Of a DNA stretch of 32,893 nt, positions 19,488-26,621 are shown piece after piece (the stretch's first letter is position 1; each line of letters begins with the position of its first letter). Where the stretch lies: IMG/VR virus record IMGVR_UViG_3300044638_003909, positions 1-32,893 of that record; one strand, 5' to 3'. A program made the position numbers and the translations under genes. A model generated the notes under the pieces. That model ran no database searches and was not told the DNA's origin. It worked only from the letters and a program-made list of their open reading frames with translations. The stretch is from a virus.

Positions 19488-19495
19488 CAAATATA
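19488..19495 (-). promoter_or_regulatory. -7 box of the replication-operon promoter
   Basis: TATATTTG on the minus strand (19495-19488), an exact TAnnTTTG box. The 19-base upstream position holds no clear TTTG. It would drive the small HTH, initiator and dnaB genes. The predicted start near 19482 lies within the 5' arm of the adjoining terminator stem, so messages begun here would form only part of it. Confidence 0.55.
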
Positions 19496-19503
19496 CTAAT
19501 AGT

Positions 19504-19926
19504 TTACATACAACTACTATTAGTTTGTAATAAATTACTCAAATGTTTTGATATTTCATTGATTGTGTCCATTTGTAGGGCTTTTTGTATCTCTTCCTTG
19601 AGTTTATATACAGTTCTGTCTTTTTCGCTTAAAATGGTCATAAATTCGGCGTATTTCAAACGATATTTTGTGTTTGTTTCCAGCAGCTCCTCATTCTTTT
19701 TAATCGCATTTAAAACAGTTGCATGGTCCCGATTAAAAACAGCCCCTAGCGTTTTAAGTGAGATATTTTTCCCGTACATGTCACGCATTATTCTGAATAT
19801 GAAAGTACGAGGTATGACGTGCTCATTCTTTCTAGAAGGCGCCATTAAATCCTCTTTCGTTACGTTGAAATAATCACATATAATTTGGGTGATTTCTTGC
19901 AATTTAATTTCTTGTTCAATGTCCAT
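19504..19926 (-). CDS. Stand-alone DnaA domain IV-like DNA-binding protein
   Basis: A 140-residue protein whose first ~80 residues are the DNA-binding domain of DnaA: IICDYFNVTKEDLMAPSRKN (about 15-34), FIFRIMRDMYGKNISLKTLGAVF (about 42-64) and the signature NRDHATVLNAI (65-75). It lacks the AAA+ ATPase domain, and the C-terminal ~60 residues form a helical coil instead. It should bind DnaA-box-like sites. Phages may use such proteins to start their own replication or to block or borrow host DnaA. A near-match DnaA box lies at 6991-6999 in the non-coding region. The start overlaps the VRR-NUC stop by 11 bases. Confidence 0.85.
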   Translation of the reverse strand: MDIEQEIKLQEITQIICDYFNVTKEDLMAPSRKNEHVIPRTFIFRIMRDMYGKNISLKTLGAVFNRDHATVLNAIKKNEELLETNTKYRLKYAEFMTILSEKDRTVYKLKEEIQKALQMDTINEISKHLSNLLQTNSSCM

Positions 19927-20314
19927 GTTTCAAATAATTATCAATTAATACTTTAGCTTCATCATATCCAACGGCAAACTCGCACATATAACCTCTTTTT
20001 CTTAACTCATTGTGCATTGATTGCTGTTCTTCCAAGTGCTCACTTTTTCTTAGTGATCCGTCCTTTTTATAAATGCTTTCTCCCGGCCTTTTAAGTTCCA
20101 AAAACAAGCCGTGATACTTTCCACGGGGCTCATATATCACTAAGTCTGGAAAGCCTTTAGATGAACGCAATTTATTTAGTTTTATAGCCTGCCCCATCGT
20201 TAGCTTTACGCCTGACATATCTGTGTTGAATATCACTTTCGGATATACAGTTCTGAGATACATTGTTATAAATAAATGCGTTTTTTCTTCTGATTCTTTG
20301 AATATATCTTTCAT
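19916..20314 (-). CDS. VRR-NUC domain nuclease
   Basis: A 132-residue protein from ATG 20314 (MKDIFKESEEKTHLFITM), overlapping the upstream stop by ATGA. The core reads SSKGFPDLVIYEPRGKYHGL (PD at about 56-57) followed by FLELKRPGES (E-x-K at 73-75), the PD-(D/E)xK metal centre of VRR-NUC nucleases. HNELRKRGYMCEFAVGYDEAKVLI at the C-terminus is also typical. Phage VRR-NUC proteins are structure-specific nucleases, probably acting on branched DNA in recombination or packaging, like a Holliday-junction resolvase. Its placement in the recombination operon supports this. Confidence 0.9.
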   Translation of the reverse strand: MKDIFKESEEKTHLFITMYLRTVYPKVIFNTDMSGVKLTMGQAIKLNKLRSSKGFPDLVIYEPRGKYHGLFLELKRPGESIYKKDGSLRKSEHLEEQQSMHNELRKRGYMCEFAVGYDEAKVLIDNYLKHGH

Positions 20315-20493
20315 ATTTTTTTTGATTTTTCCCACTCTCTGATTAATTGCCAAGTAGGTTGTTTTCTTCGTTCAAGTTCTAATTCATTTCTCAACCTCTT
20401 ATTTTCATCACGCAAATACTGATTTTCTGTCGCATATCTGCCGTTATGCTTTCGCAATTTTGGCTTTTCGCTTTCGAATAGATTTGTTTTCAT
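20311..20493 (-). CDS. Small charged coiled-coil protein
   Basis: A 60-residue protein with a very basic N-terminus (NLFESEKPKLRKHNGRYATE) and a predicted coiled coil (NQYLRDENKRLRNELELERR). It ends WEKSKKI, overlapping the VRR-NUC start by ATGA. The sequence suggests a small DNA-associated or scaffold protein, perhaps a nuclease partner, but I know no family. A perfect 10-bp hairpin lies in the gap just upstream. Confidence 0.6.
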   Translation of the reverse strand: MKTNLFESEKPKLRKHNGRYATENQYLRDENKRLRNELELERRKQPTWQLIREWEKSKKI

Positions 20494-20509
20494 GGTTGAA
20501 GTGTTTTAA

Positions 20510-20538
20510 GCACTCAGTGGTAGTTAGTCACTGAGTGC
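20510..20538. other. Perfect 10-bp intergenic hairpin
   Basis: GCACTCAGTG (20510-20519), 9-base loop, CACTGAGTGC (20529-20538), between the clamp-like gene stop (20546) and the next start (20493). No strong T-run follows on the minus strand, so it may be an mRNA processing or attenuation element rather than a terminator. Confidence 0.6.
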
Positions 20539-20545
20539 GGAGTGG

Positions 20546-21103
20546 TTAATCAAATACTGAATTACTCAAAGCCATTGGCATTACGATTCCTATTTGGTCA
20601 GGATAGCCAATCACATCGATTCGTATGGCTTTAATTTGTCCACTGAAAGTAAGTCTGAATGCCCCACTGTCTGAGTACATTGCGGAACAGCAATCGGAAA
20701 GATGTTTAGGATTTAATCCTATTTGTCCAACCTCTTTGAAATAGTTTGAATTGGGTATTACTACATCGAAATTTGGTGCTTTGTCGCAAATAAAGTACTC
20801 GTAAAAAGCTACTTGTCCATCTGCATTTTTACATGAAATTCCATCATCGCAACATTCTGCACTTTCGAATTTCAATATCTCTTTGAAATTGTCTTTGTGC
20901 ATTGCTTTTCCATCCAAAAATTCGGGGTTGATTACGCTGTGATATTCAAGTGACGACTTTACCATAATGTAAGCATTGGTAGCGTATGCATAACCGTCCT
21001 TGAAGTGAACTGCGCTCATTACTGGTCTTAATTTTGCATCTTCGCCAGTTGCACAGCAATTGTGTAGCTTAGTGGTGAAATTGAATTTAGTTTGTTCTGC
21101 CAT
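20546..21103 (-). CDS. Sliding-clamp-like protein (DnaN-like)
   Basis: A 185-residue protein, about half the length of DnaN (366). The N-terminal part contains LRPVMSAVHFKDGYAYATNA, resembling the clamp signature (LRPVLSGVL...ATDG). The C-terminus ends IGIVMPMALSNSVFD, like the clamp end (VVMPMRL). Between them are beta-rich stretches (GQVAFYEYFICDKAPNFDVV, YSDSGAFRLTFSGQIKAIRI). A one- or two-domain clamp could oligomerise into a ring. No polymerase is encoded here, so it might load host polymerase or compete with the host clamp. The assignment rests on motif resemblance only. Confidence 0.6.
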   Translation of the reverse strand: MAEQTKFNFTTKLHNCCATGEDAKLRPVMSAVHFKDGYAYATNAYIMVKSSLEYHSVINPEFLDGKAMHKDNFKEILKFESAECCDDGISCKNADGQVAFYEYFICDKAPNFDVVIPNSNYFKEVGQIGLNPKHLSDCCSAMYSDSGAFRLTFSGQIKAIRIDVIGYPDQIGIVMPMALSNSVFD

Positions 21104-21110
21104 AATCGTA

Positions 21111-21845
21111 TTAAAATGGTGTTTTAATAAGTTGTATTTTTAATCCTTTTTTTGCCACGTTGGTGGGTATTCCAGTCAACTGTTGGCACTCTTTAATGAA
21201 TAGACTTTCGTCGCTGTTTCCGTCCGATAAGTGAATGAGTACTATGTTTACACACTTACTTAGGTCATTGCTTGAAAGTATGCTTTTGGTGGTCTCAAAT
21301 TCCATGTGAGAATCATATGTTCGTTTCATTACCGAGGCATTTAAAGAGCCTGTTAATACTCTTTTTTGCGCTATTGCATCTGAATAATTCGCCTCAATAA
21401 TAAAGTGATTGATTCCCGAAAATTGATACTCCAAAAACATTGTGTCCGTAACAAATAGTAGCCGTCCCATTTCTGCATGGTCAATTACATAGCATACGCA
21501 AGGTACATCGTGAACTACGTTGAACGGAATTACCGAAAACCCACCAACCCGATAACCAGTACCATGGTTGATTGGTTTTGCAAAGTGGGAATTGATAGCC
21601 TTAGATTCAAACGTATGACTTGGTGCAAGGGTTTTAATGCCTACTTTTAGGAAGTCGTTAATGTACTTGCTGTGGTCATTGTGAGCGTGTGTAATTACAC
21701 AGCCTGCTATCTTTGATATGTCGAAATTAAGAGCCTGTTTAACTTCGGAAAAACGAACGCCTGCCTCAATTACCAAAGCTTCTTTTTCTACATTCAATAT
21801 GTAGCAGTTTCCTGCACTGCTCGAGCCTAAAACTATCAATTCCAT
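21111..21845 (-). CDS. Metallo-beta-lactamase-fold nuclease (WalJ/YycJ-like)
   Basis: A 244-residue protein with the MBL metal motif THAHNDH (52-58), a GSSSAGNCYIL opening (8-17), the LLFVTDT strand (about 129-135) and HLSDGNSD (about 205-212). The last is the hallmark of WalJ/YycJ-type MBL proteins, whose characterised member is a 5' to 3' exonuclease. No signal peptide. It lies between the RecT and clamp-like genes. In phages that carry RecT, an MBL protein is often next to it and probably supplies the exonuclease that makes the single-stranded ends RecT anneals. Confidence 0.85.
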   Translation of the reverse strand: MELIVLGSSSAGNCYILNVEKEALVIEAGVRFSEVKQALNFDISKIAGCVITHAHNDHSKYINDFLKVGIKTLAPSHTFESKAINSHFAKPINHGTGYRVGGFSVIPFNVVHDVPCVCYVIDHAEMGRLLFVTDTMFLEYQFSGINHFIIEANYSDAIAQKRVLTGSLNASVMKRTYDSHMEFETTKSILSSNDLSKCVNIVLIHLSDGNSDESLFIKECQQLTGIPTNVAKKGLKIQLIKTPF

Positions 21846-21850
21846 ACTTC

Positions 21851-22753
21851 TTAGTAGTTAGGTTCGTCGATAGTGTTATCTGTAGCTGTATCGTCTGGTT
21901 TCACTTCCTCGAACTTCACATCCTGGATGTCAACTTTAACCGTGTTGGCGTGTTGTTGAATGTTTTCATCCCTGCTTTCTGTTGGCTCTTGCTCCTCTGT
22001 AATAGCTTGTTGCATTTCAATTGATAAGTAGCCGTATTTACTTAACAGTCTACGTGTGCAAGTTTTCAAGGCTTGATTGGTGAAATTACCCATCCACCCT
22101 ACGTTCTTTGAAACTTGGTTCGCTTTGGCTGTCTTGATAAGTATTTCCACCGTGGTATCTTTGCCAATACTTGGAGAATACTGTTTAGCATACTTGGCCA
22201 TATCCTCAACTGACATGTATAGCGTTTTTTCAAAGCCATTTGTCAACTTGAAATAGCAGAAGTAGCCTACCACCTCGTCGCTTTCACGTTCGCCAGTAAA
22301 ATCAATTTCACCGCTTAGTTTATCTACTTTTCTTAGTTCGCCTTTGTAAACTACATCGGCATTAATGGTTTTGTACTGCCCTGTTCTCATTGCAAGCTGT
22401 ATTAAACCTTTGTAACCGATGATCATTGTCGGTGTCATTACCTTTGACCAACTTCCGTCAGCGTTCTTAACTGAATTGTTGAAAGGAACGATGTACGCAA
22501 AGCCTAGCGACTTGTTGATAGGAAGTTTCAATACTGCTGCCTTTAGTGCTTCCATAACTACCTTGTTAGGGTCACACGCCTGTAGATTGTTGTCAGAATT
22601 GTACAAGTCGATAATGGAAGCTGTGAATGGTCCAGAGTTGTCTTTCAATGCGTTTCTGAACTGTTCGGTAACACTGTCAGCTTTTAATGTAGCTTTCAGA
22701 ATTTCAATACCTGTTTTCTTTGGTGCCGTTTGCACCCCTGTTTGTGTATTCAT
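21851..22753 (-). CDS. recT: RecT single-strand annealing protein
   Basis: A 300-residue RecT/Redbeta superfamily protein from ATG 22753 (MNTQTGVQTAPKKTGIEIL); an in-frame ATG at 22774 is possible. Characteristic parts are QACDPNKVVMEALKAAVLKL (about 69-88), GFAYIVPF, MTPTMIIGYKGLIQLAMRTG (the core GYKGLIQLAxR) and EVVGYFCYFKLTNGF. The Glu/Asp-rich C-terminus (about 260-300) is typical of RecT. It anneals complementary strands in phage recombination. A GCACCC...GGGTGC hairpin (22771-22793) lies just before it and may tune its expression. Confidence 0.95.
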   Translation of the reverse strand: MNTQTGVQTAPKKTGIEILKATLKADSVTEQFRNALKDNSGPFTASIIDLYNSDNNLQACDPNKVVMEALKAAVLKLPINKSLGFAYIVPFNNSVKNADGSWSKVMTPTMIIGYKGLIQLAMRTGQYKTINADVVYKGELRKVDKLSGEIDFTGERESDEVVGYFCYFKLTNGFEKTLYMSVEDMAKYAKQYSPSIGKDTTVEILIKTAKANQVSKNVGWMGNFTNQALKTCTRRLLSKYGYLSIEMQQAITEEQEPTESRDENIQQHANTVKVDIQDVKFEEVKPDDTATDNTIDEPNY

Positions 22754-22803
22754 AATTGTTGCGGTTTTATGCACCCACCGATTATAGGGGTGCGGTTATT
22801 AAT

Positions 22804-24759
22804 TTAGTTTACTGAAAATTCTGTTTTTGCACCTGTAACTTGCATTGTGATCTGTTGCGAGTTGGTTTTAATAATGTTGTTACAAGCTTCTGAATTGTCA
22901 ATGAAAATAGGTGCAAAAGCATTGTGATGTTTCGATATTGCGTTGATAATGTCAAGCCCTGCGTTAATCTTACCTGCAGTGTTTGCATCTGAGAATGGAA
23001 CGCCTTTAACGAGTGCTTCGCATGTTTCAACTTCTCCACCATTGATTTGTGTTTCAAACATTCTGAAATTCACGTTTGTGAACAGACTATTTATTTCATT
23101 CTCAACTCGTGTGATTTTCTCTTTTGAAAAAGATGCAATTGTGAACTCGATTTTTTCGAGGTCTGCCAATTCTTTATTAAGCGTTTTCAATTGCTTTTCA
23201 AGTTCCGCGATACGTGCTTCTGATTCTGCAATTACGTTTTTGTTGTTAAACTTGATTTGCAAATCAAATCTTTGTTGGGTTGCAATGGCTCGTTTTTCCT
23301 GCAGTTCCTCGTTTTGTGGTATTACGATTTCAGTCGACAATTCCTTTTCAAGTGCCAGGATATCGTTTTCAAGTCCAATTATCATAAGGTCAGAACTAAA
23401 ATCAATTTTCGACTTGTCGGGTTCTGTCGGTTCTGCTGTCGGTTTTATTGATTCAAGGGTGTCGTTTATTGCCTTAACTTCCTGTTCATAGTTTGCAATA
23501 CCGTTTGTCCATTTTTCAATCAGTGATTTTGTTTCCAGTCCTTGTTTTTGATTTTCTGCCAGCCTTTCAGCCTTTGATTGGTTAAACTTTGCTGTCATTT
23601 CAGCTTGTTTTTCCTCAATCTTGTGAGGCTCGAAGTTCGCATCGCATGTAGGGCAAGTAAACTCGTTTTCGTTGAATGTCAACTTTTCAGCATTGATACT
23701 TTTCCACTCGTCAATTAGTTTTGTACGTTTGACTTGCAGGGTGTCAAGTTCCATTTTGGCTCTTGTGGTGTTTAACTCAGCACGCTGTAACTGTTCTTTC
23801 AATTCAAACCTATTTTGCAGTGTTTTTTGGTGCTCAGATTTCTTGTTATAATAATCCTGCATGAACTCGCTTTCAATCTTATTTATAAGACTTGCACGCT
23901 CATTTTTAAGTGAAAAAATCTTGGATTGTATTTTCTCTTTGTCGGCTCTTTGTGCTTCGTAACGCTTGGTAATGTCTGTTAACTGTTCATCAATGTCGTT
24001 AATCTCTGCGGTTTTAACTGATATTTCGCTTTCAATTTCAGCCCAGTTTTCAGCCTGTGGCATGCTACGTTTGCGCTCGTCGATTCTTTCGGGGATTCCT
24101 GCCAAATCATCTTTTACTCGCTTTTTCTTGGCTCCAATTTCACGTTTGAACTCTTCCAGTGTCTTACCGAAAAGCATATCCAAAAGTGCTAGAAAATCTT
24201 TGTTGCCTTTGGCGATTTCCTCATTACTTACATTACCTACCATTGACAGTAGAATAGTTCTTTGTTGGTCTTTTTTCAGACTGGGAAAATAAAGAGGGTT
24301 CGTGATCAACTTGAAAATAGCTTCGGGTATAAGTTCCTCAATCTTTTGTTTGAACTCTTTTTCTGAACAAGGGACACCGTTGTAGTAGCGTTCTACTTCG
24401 TGCCCTGTAAATTCTTCGGTGTCTGAGCCTCGCTTCTTTGTCCATTTTTCAACGTAACACCTTTTGAGTTCTACTTGCATAGGCGTTACCATGTTCACGT
24501 CTTTAGCTTCAAATAGGCAAGTAACTTCGTGAGGTATTCGTTCAATTACATTGCCTTTTGCATCCAGTGTTTTGATGTTGAAGTCAGTTCGGTCCTTGCT
24601 GTCTTTGCCGAACATGCACCAAGTAAATGCGTCCATTACTGTTGATTTTCCACTTTCGTTTGGTCCAGAGATAACCGAATAAATGGTGTTAAAATCAATT
24701 TCTCTTTGTTTGCAGCCCTTAAAGTTTAAAAGGGTCATTTTTTTTAGTCGTAAATCCAT
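22804..24759 (-). CDS. SbcC/Rad50-like SMC-family ATPase
   Basis: A 651-residue protein. The N-terminal ATPase half carries Walker A GPNESGKST (32-40). A long coiled coil runs from about 220 to 550 with a CPTC zinc hook at 369-372. The C-terminal half has GLDIINAISKHHNAFAPIF and IDNSEACN (about 620), where the usual Walker B Glu after Asp is replaced by Asn, as in several phage relatives I know. It resembles SbcC/Rad50 but is shorter (SbcC about 1,050). It should hold or tether DNA ends with a nuclease; no Mre11/SbcD gene is present, so the MBL or VRR-NUC nuclease could be the partner. Confidence 0.88.
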   Translation of the reverse strand: MDLRLKKMTLLNFKGCKQREIDFNTIYSVISGPNESGKSTVMDAFTWCMFGKDSKDRTDFNIKTLDAKGNVIERIPHEVTCLFEAKDVNMVTPMQVELKRCYVEKWTKKRGSDTEEFTGHEVERYYNGVPCSEKEFKQKIEELIPEAIFKLITNPLYFPSLKKDQQRTILLSMVGNVSNEEIAKGNKDFLALLDMLFGKTLEEFKREIGAKKKRVKDDLAGIPERIDERKRSMPQAENWAEIESEISVKTAEINDIDEQLTDITKRYEAQRADKEKIQSKIFSLKNERASLINKIESEFMQDYYNKKSEHQKTLQNRFELKEQLQRAELNTTRAKMELDTLQVKRTKLIDEWKSINAEKLTFNENEFTCPTCDANFEPHKIEEKQAEMTAKFNQSKAERLAENQKQGLETKSLIEKWTNGIANYEQEVKAINDTLESIKPTAEPTEPDKSKIDFSSDLMIIGLENDILALEKELSTEIVIPQNEELQEKRAIATQQRFDLQIKFNNKNVIAESEARIAELEKQLKTLNKELADLEKIEFTIASFSKEKITRVENEINSLFTNVNFRMFETQINGGEVETCEALVKGVPFSDANTAGKINAGLDIINAISKHHNAFAPIFIDNSEACNNIIKTNSQQITMQVTGAKTEFSVN

Positions 24760-24863
24760 GACTTTTTTAATTAAATTGTTAATAAATTGGTTGTATTGTT
24801 GCTTTTTGTCCGAAAACTCGTATATTTGCTACTGTTAGTTTATTGTTATTCATTGGTTGTTGC

Positions 24864-24897
24864 GAATATGTGGGGACTGTGTTGTCCCCACATATTC
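24864..24897. other. Perfect 14-bp hairpin between leader ORF and the SbcC-like gene
   Basis: GAATATGTGGGGAC (24864-24877), loop TGTGTT, GTCCCCACATATTC (24884-24897). This is the strongest perfect stem in the genome and has no U-tract on either side. It begins exactly where the 32-residue frame ends (stop at 24896), as in attenuators or processed leaders. Confidence 0.75.
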
Positions 24898-24994
24898 AAA
24901 TACTTCCCGAAAATAGACAACTCATAAACTCCGACCTCGAAATGCTTACCTTTGAATTTTTTCCTTTCGCTTTTTTTACTTCCGATTCTTTCAT
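24896..24994 (-). CDS. Possible 32-residue leader peptide
   Basis: A basic and Ser-rich frame (MKESEVKKAKGKNSKVSISR...) starting 31 bases after the promoter-like box at 25025 and ending at the start of the 14-bp hairpin. No homology is known to me. It could be a leader peptide whose translation affects the downstream hairpin, or a spurious frame in an AT-rich region. Confidence 0.4.
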   Translation of the reverse strand: MKESEVKKAKGKNSKVSISRSEFMSCLFSGSI

Positions 24995-25024
24995 TGGGTT
25001 ATGTGTTATAAACTAATTGTAGTG

Positions 25025-25032
25025 CAAATATA
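25025..25032 (-). promoter_or_regulatory. -7 box for the recombination operon
   Basis: TATATTTG on the minus strand (25032-25025), an exact TAnnTTTG match, after AT-rich DNA. It would drive the leader ORF and then the SbcC-like, RecT, MBL and clamp-like genes. No clear -33 TTTG at 19 bases. Confidence 0.6.
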
Positions 25033-25155
25033 AACAAATAATTAATATGTTGTATATATTTTGTTCATAAATTATGAATTTTTACAAGTTAAACCTCCAA
25101 AACATCTGATTTTTCGCCCAAAATAAAAGTTAGTTTATATCCAAGCCGAAACAGA

Positions 25156-25186
25156 AAACCCCCGACCATTGAACTGGTGGGGGTTT
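25156..25186. terminator. Strong terminator after the tail-fibre operon
   Basis: AAACCCCC (25156-25163) and ACCA (25165-25168) pair with TGGT (25175-25178) and GGGGGTTT (25179-25186), one bulged base, 6-base loop. A TTTT run follows on the minus strand. It stops the tail operon and the tRNA-like fragment before the replication control region. Confidence 0.85.
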
Positions 25187-25194
25187 CCGATTTG

Positions 25195-25268
25195 TAGCGA
25201 GAGGGGGAATTGAACCCCCTACCTCATGATTATGAATTATGCTGTTTATTCTCCTTAAACCGCCAACT
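25195..25268 (-). tRNA. tRNA-Met(CAT)-like fragment, degenerate 5' half; possible attachment site
   Basis: The 3' half is convincing: anticodon loop TTCATAA (anticodon CAT), stem 3' strand TCATG, variable loop AGGTA, T-arm GGGGG-TTCAATT-CCCCC and acceptor 3' strand TCTCGCT followed by ACA. The 5' half does not fit: no AGCGAGA acceptor strand, one A/C mismatch in the anticodon stem, and a D-like hairpin GTTTA-AGGAGAA-TAAAC without GG. This is what an attP carrying the 3' end of a host tRNA gene looks like, or a decayed tRNA. Confidence 0.5.
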
Positions 25269-25318
25269 GTCCGGCTTTTCCGAACACCTCAAAACATTCA
25301 TGGCGTGTATATGGTGTT

Positions 25319-25855
25319 TTAGGTGTTTATCTGAAACGAAAGAGTTGCAGGATAATAGTACGTGTTTGGTATAGTAACTGTGTACGTTCTATTGTTATAA
25401 ATCGGTATTCTAAGCCCTGATTGCACAACTCCATTAATAACAGTGTCTAGGTACAACTGATCAGGAAATGTTGTCGAACCAAATACAAAATAAACAGATG
25501 CGCCAAAATAGTCTGAGTAGTAATACTCATTTTGTGAACTTGCGGAACCAGTTAGCCATGGACTTGTAACGCTTACAAATGACATTCCATGACTAGGAAG
25601 TAATGAAATGTTATCGAAATATCCATACCCCTTGAAAAAACTCAATTTTCGGTTGTTGAATAATAGATTGCCCTTTTCAGTAGGTGTTGAGCCAGGGCAT
25701 TCTGAACCAAGAAAATTCTGGTTAACTACTTGCAACATGTGTGTTTGGTCCAACACTCCATTGTTATAGAAAATTGCCTTTGGCGTTGAAACACCAAGCA
25801 TCTGTAACAATGCCTTAACGCTCATGTTTGATGTTGGTAGATAGTGATTTGCCAT
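25319..25855 (-). CDS. Tail fibre / receptor-binding protein
   Basis: A 178-residue protein (MANHYLPTSNMSVKALLQML) at the very end of the tail operon, the usual place of a host-specificity protein. It is rich in Tyr, Phe, Ser and Asn with many predicted beta strands (YYYSDYFGASVYFVFGSTTF, RTYTVTIPNTYYYPATLSFQ), as in fibre tips. The N-terminal ~30 residues are helical and may attach to the preceding fibre. No catalytic motif is seen. It begins 2 bases after the stop of the fibre shaft gene. The host-binding role is inferred from position and composition. Confidence 0.65.
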   Translation of the reverse strand: MANHYLPTSNMSVKALLQMLGVSTPKAIFYNNGVLDQTHMLQVVNQNFLGSECPGSTPTEKGNLLFNNRKLSFFKGYGYFDNISLLPSHGMSFVSVTSPWLTGSASSQNEYYYSDYFGASVYFVFGSTTFPDQLYLDTVINGVVQSGLRIPIYNNRTYTVTIPNTYYYPATLSFQINT

Positions 25856-25857
25856 AA

Positions 25858-26616
25858 TTACAAAATGATAATGTCCGTTACATTTAATGCCCCATTACTA
25901 TCTCGCATTGCAATTGTGTTAACCTCAGCACCTATTGCGGGTCTAATCCCACGCAAATAGTCAGCATCCAAATCAGAATTTATTCCGTCAACTGTAAGTA
26001 AAGCAGCTAAAATTGCGCTTGCATCCATCGTGGTTGTAGTCCAAGTTGTGCCGTTTGTAGAGAATTGAAGTTTTCCCGAATTTATACGGAAATGAATGCC
26101 GTCAACTAAGTCAGCATCAAGTTCCGAACCTAGACCGTCAACTGTTTTAAGTTTGTCCAGTATTTGAGTAGCAGTATCTGTTGCAAGTGATTTGAATGTG
26201 CGCTTCGCATTTTCGGTGTTGCTAGCTTCAATAAGAATGTAATTTGAATGTGAGGGCAAAGTGTACACTATATCAGCTATATACTCCTCGATTATGCCCT
26301 TTATACTAGCATCTTTGTACTGGCGACCATACGCTTGAACTTCTGGATATGCGTATTTTCGTTGTACTATGTAAGCAGGAAATGAAGTGACACTTCCTTG
26401 ATTTACTCTGCATATTTTTCCATTTGCTCCTGTTGAATCTAATAGATAGACTATACCACTCGAAATTGTGTTTGAACTTATAGTGCATCCTTTGAGAATG
26501 CAATTACCAAAACCACTGATAATAGAACCTACTGACTCAATTATCTCATTTTGCAGATTGATGTAGTCATCACCAAACCATTGACGTACTCCTGCCGATT
26601 GTACTTGCTCTTTCAT
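25858..26616 (-). CDS. Tail fibre shaft protein
   Basis: A 252-residue protein (MKEQVQSAGVRQWFGDDYIN). It contains fibre-type repeats: TVDGLGSELDADLVDGIHFR and VDGINSDLDADYLRGIRPAI, i.e. (V)DG(L/I)xS-x-LDAD-x-x-x-GI, known from many phage fibres where the LDAD-x-x-x-G element forms trimeric shafts. The N-terminal part (QNEIIESVGSIISGFGNCILKGC) would be the baseplate attachment. It probably forms the distal fibre with the 178-residue protein. It lies 5 bases after the preceding baseplate gene. Confidence 0.75.
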   Translation of the reverse strand: MKEQVQSAGVRQWFGDDYINLQNEIIESVGSIISGFGNCILKGCTISSNTISSGIVYLLDSTGANGKICRVNQGSVTSFPAYIVQRKYAYPEVQAYGRQYKDASIKGIIEEYIADIVYTLPSHSNYILIEASNTENAKRTFKSLATDTATQILDKLKTVDGLGSELDADLVDGIHFRINSGKLQFSTNGTTWTTTTMDASAILAALLTVDGINSDLDADYLRGIRPAIGAEVNTIAMRDSNGALNVTDIIIL

Positions 26617-26621
26617 AATTA

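Larger units (their letters stand above)
24760..25318. other. 559-bp control region without a large gene
   Basis: This holds a possible 32-residue leader ORF (24896-24994), a 14-bp perfect hairpin (24864-24897), a -7 box (25025-25032), a terminator (25156-25186) and a tRNA-Met-like fragment (25195-25268). A further 24-codon frame runs on the minus strand from ATG 24852 (MNNNKLTVANIRVFG). Near 24821-24828 there is also a plus-strand TATATTTG that could start a short antisense RNA. Otherwise I see no gene. Confidence 0.6.

Noticed and set aside
19478-19873. 131-residue plus-strand frame
   Set aside because: Antisense to the DnaA-like gene, Phe/Ser-rich shadow frame.
22943-23491. 182-residue plus-strand frame
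   Set aside because: It is antisense to the SbcC-like gene coding for a clear ATPase; its Ser/Phe-rich product has no motif and plus-strand genes are absent elsewhere.
24821-24828. Plus-strand promoter box TATATTTG for an antisense RNA ending at the 14-bp hairpin
   Set aside because: Box matches, but there is no T-run terminator after the hairpin and no conserved product, so it stays unsupported.
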